Below, piece by piece: positions 5,080-5,766 of a stretch of 5,766 bases of DNA (its first letter is position 1; the number at the start of each line of letters is the position of its first letter). Under the pieces are notes generated by a model, which saw only the letters and a list, made by a program, of their open reading frames with translations, was not told where the DNA came from and ran no database searches. Where the stretch lies: positions 1 through 5,766 of the forward strand of contig RKSA01000114.1 of NCBI GenBank assembly GCA_007571115.1, in the 5' to 3' direction. The position numbers and the translations under genes were made by a program. This DNA comes from Gammaproteobacteria bacterium. Its GTDB lineage: Bacteria > Pseudomonadota > Gammaproteobacteria > Pseudomonadales > Pseudohongiellaceae.

Positions 5080-5751
5080 TCAATTCGCTGCTGGCAGGCC
5101 GCCGATCCAGTCGAGCACTTCGGTGACGGGCAAGACATCGGCGTACTTGAGCGCGAGATCCATGAGATTGGAGAAATGCACGCTTTCGTGCTTGTCGGCG
5201 ACGCATTCTTCGGGGACGATGGTGCGGTAGCCCCTCGAAAGCGCCTCCACCGCGCTGGCGCGGATGCAGCCCGAAGTCGAGCCGCCGGTCAGCACCACGG
5301 TATCGACCCGATGCCAAGCGCAAAGCGACTGCAATTGCGTTTCGAAGAACGCCGAAGGCATTTTCTTGCAGTAGATCACGTCGCGGACCCGGTCGATCTC
5401 GAGGCAGTCGTCGAACTCGGCGCGAACCGAACCGTGCTTGATGTTCTGCAGGGAATCAGGGGTATTGGTGCGAGTTCCCCAGATTCCGCAATCCTCGCCC
5501 GACTCCATGTACGCGACATAGGTCCAGACCACCGGCCAGCCGGCCCGGCGAAAGCCCGCGCTCAGGCGATTGACGTATTCCTTCTGCCGGGGATCGGTTT
5601 CGTAGGCCGTGACGAACAGGTCAGGCCGCGTGTAGGCCTTTTGCAAGTCCACGTTGACCAGGATCGCCTTCTCGCCGAAACCGAAGCGGGGGCGCGGATT
5701 CGCCTTGATCTCGAGATAGAGCTGCCTGGCGGTCTTGTCGGTTCGTTCCAT
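5080..5751 (-). CDS. Isochorismatase-superfamily amidohydrolase (N-carbamoylsarcosine-amidase-like)
   Basis: This 223-residue cysteine hydrolase carries the family's catalytic triad: Asp35 in LVNVDLQKAY, Lys129 (or Lys130) in YCKKMPSAF, and the nucleophile Cys162 in GGSTSGCIRASAVEAL, preceded by the cis-peptide region. The STSGC-RA pattern and the Asp-Cys spacing of 127 residues resemble N-carbamoylsarcosine amidase (126 as recalled). Relatives include biuret and triuret hydrolases, maleamate amidase and RutB. The expected reaction is hydrolysis of an amide or carbamoyl group, releasing ammonia and possibly CO2. The start ATG 5751 has GGGAGG 4 bases upstream (5761-5756). It is the first visible gene of a three-gene minus-strand operon, and its promoter or earlier genes are beyond the window. 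The pairing with two PuuE-like hydrolases points to sequential opening and deamidation of a nitrogen heterocycle or ureide. The exact substrate is unknown. Confidence 0.88.
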   Translation of the reverse strand: MERTDKTARQLYLEIKANPRPRFGFGEKAILVNVDLQKAYTRPDLFVTAYETDPRQKEYVNRLSAGFRRAGWPVVWTYVAYMESGEDCGIWGTRTNTPDSLQNIKHGSVRAEFDDCLEIDRVRDVIYCKKMPSAFFETQLQSLCAWHRVDTVVLTGGSTSGCIRASAVEALSRGYRTIVPEECVADKHESVHFSNLMDLALKYADVLPVTEVLDWIGGLPAAN

Positions 5752-5766
5752 GGTGCCTCCCGAAGC

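Noticed and set aside
5248..5263. A third 16-base match to the palindrome core of the 50-bp repeat.
   Set aside because: It lies in the amidase codons for the conserved CIRASAV region, similarity stops at 16 bases, and the outer arm is broken. GC-rich coincidence is enough to explain it.
5063..5323. A longer start for the first deacetylase giving 87 extra residues.
   Set aside because: This part is an out-of-frame shadow of the amidase gene; family similarity begins only after ATG 5062.

Overview
The window comes from a GC-rich bacterium, probably a proteobacterium; no rRNA or marker gene allows a closer call. It holds two convergent gene groups that look like a catabolic locus for a small nitrogen compound. 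Wedged between them is a 2.06-kb insertion carrying part of a type II restriction-modification (R-M) system.

Layout. Plus strand, left: the C-terminal third of an MFS transporter (1-417) and an unrecognised multi-helix membrane protein (452-1132). Minus strand, right, in order of transcription: an isochorismatase/N-carbamoylsarcosine-amidase-like hydrolase (5751-5080), then two divergent PuuE-like polysaccharide-deacetylase-fold proteins (5062-4124 and 4134-3214). The last two overlap by 11 bases and the gap before them is 17 bases, so these three genes form a tight operon. Together with the transporter they suggest uptake and stepwise hydrolysis of a ureide, amide or carbamoyl compound. The substrate cannot be read from the sequence.

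Insertion. A perfect 50-bp direct repeat (1134-1183 and 3192-3241) flanks a minus-strand gene for an Eco57I/PstI-type N6-adenine DNA methyltransferase (3027-1339). The right-hand repeat copy is the genuine 3' end of the second deacetylase gene plus the 18-bp palindrome after its stop. The left-hand copy is an orphan duplicate lying 1 base after the stop of the membrane-protein gene. The simplest history is that the block entered the 23-bp space between two convergent genes and duplicated 50 bp of target, leaving both neighbours intact and each with its own hairpin.

Restriction gene. Overlapping the methyltransferase 3' end, behind a strong Shine-Dalgarno and a TTG start, is the N-terminus of what looks like a BsuBI/PstI-type restriction endonuclease. 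It is interrupted by a stop after 37 codons and then cut off exactly at the repeat. The cassette therefore reads as a decayed R-M system that kept its methyltransferase and lost its nuclease.
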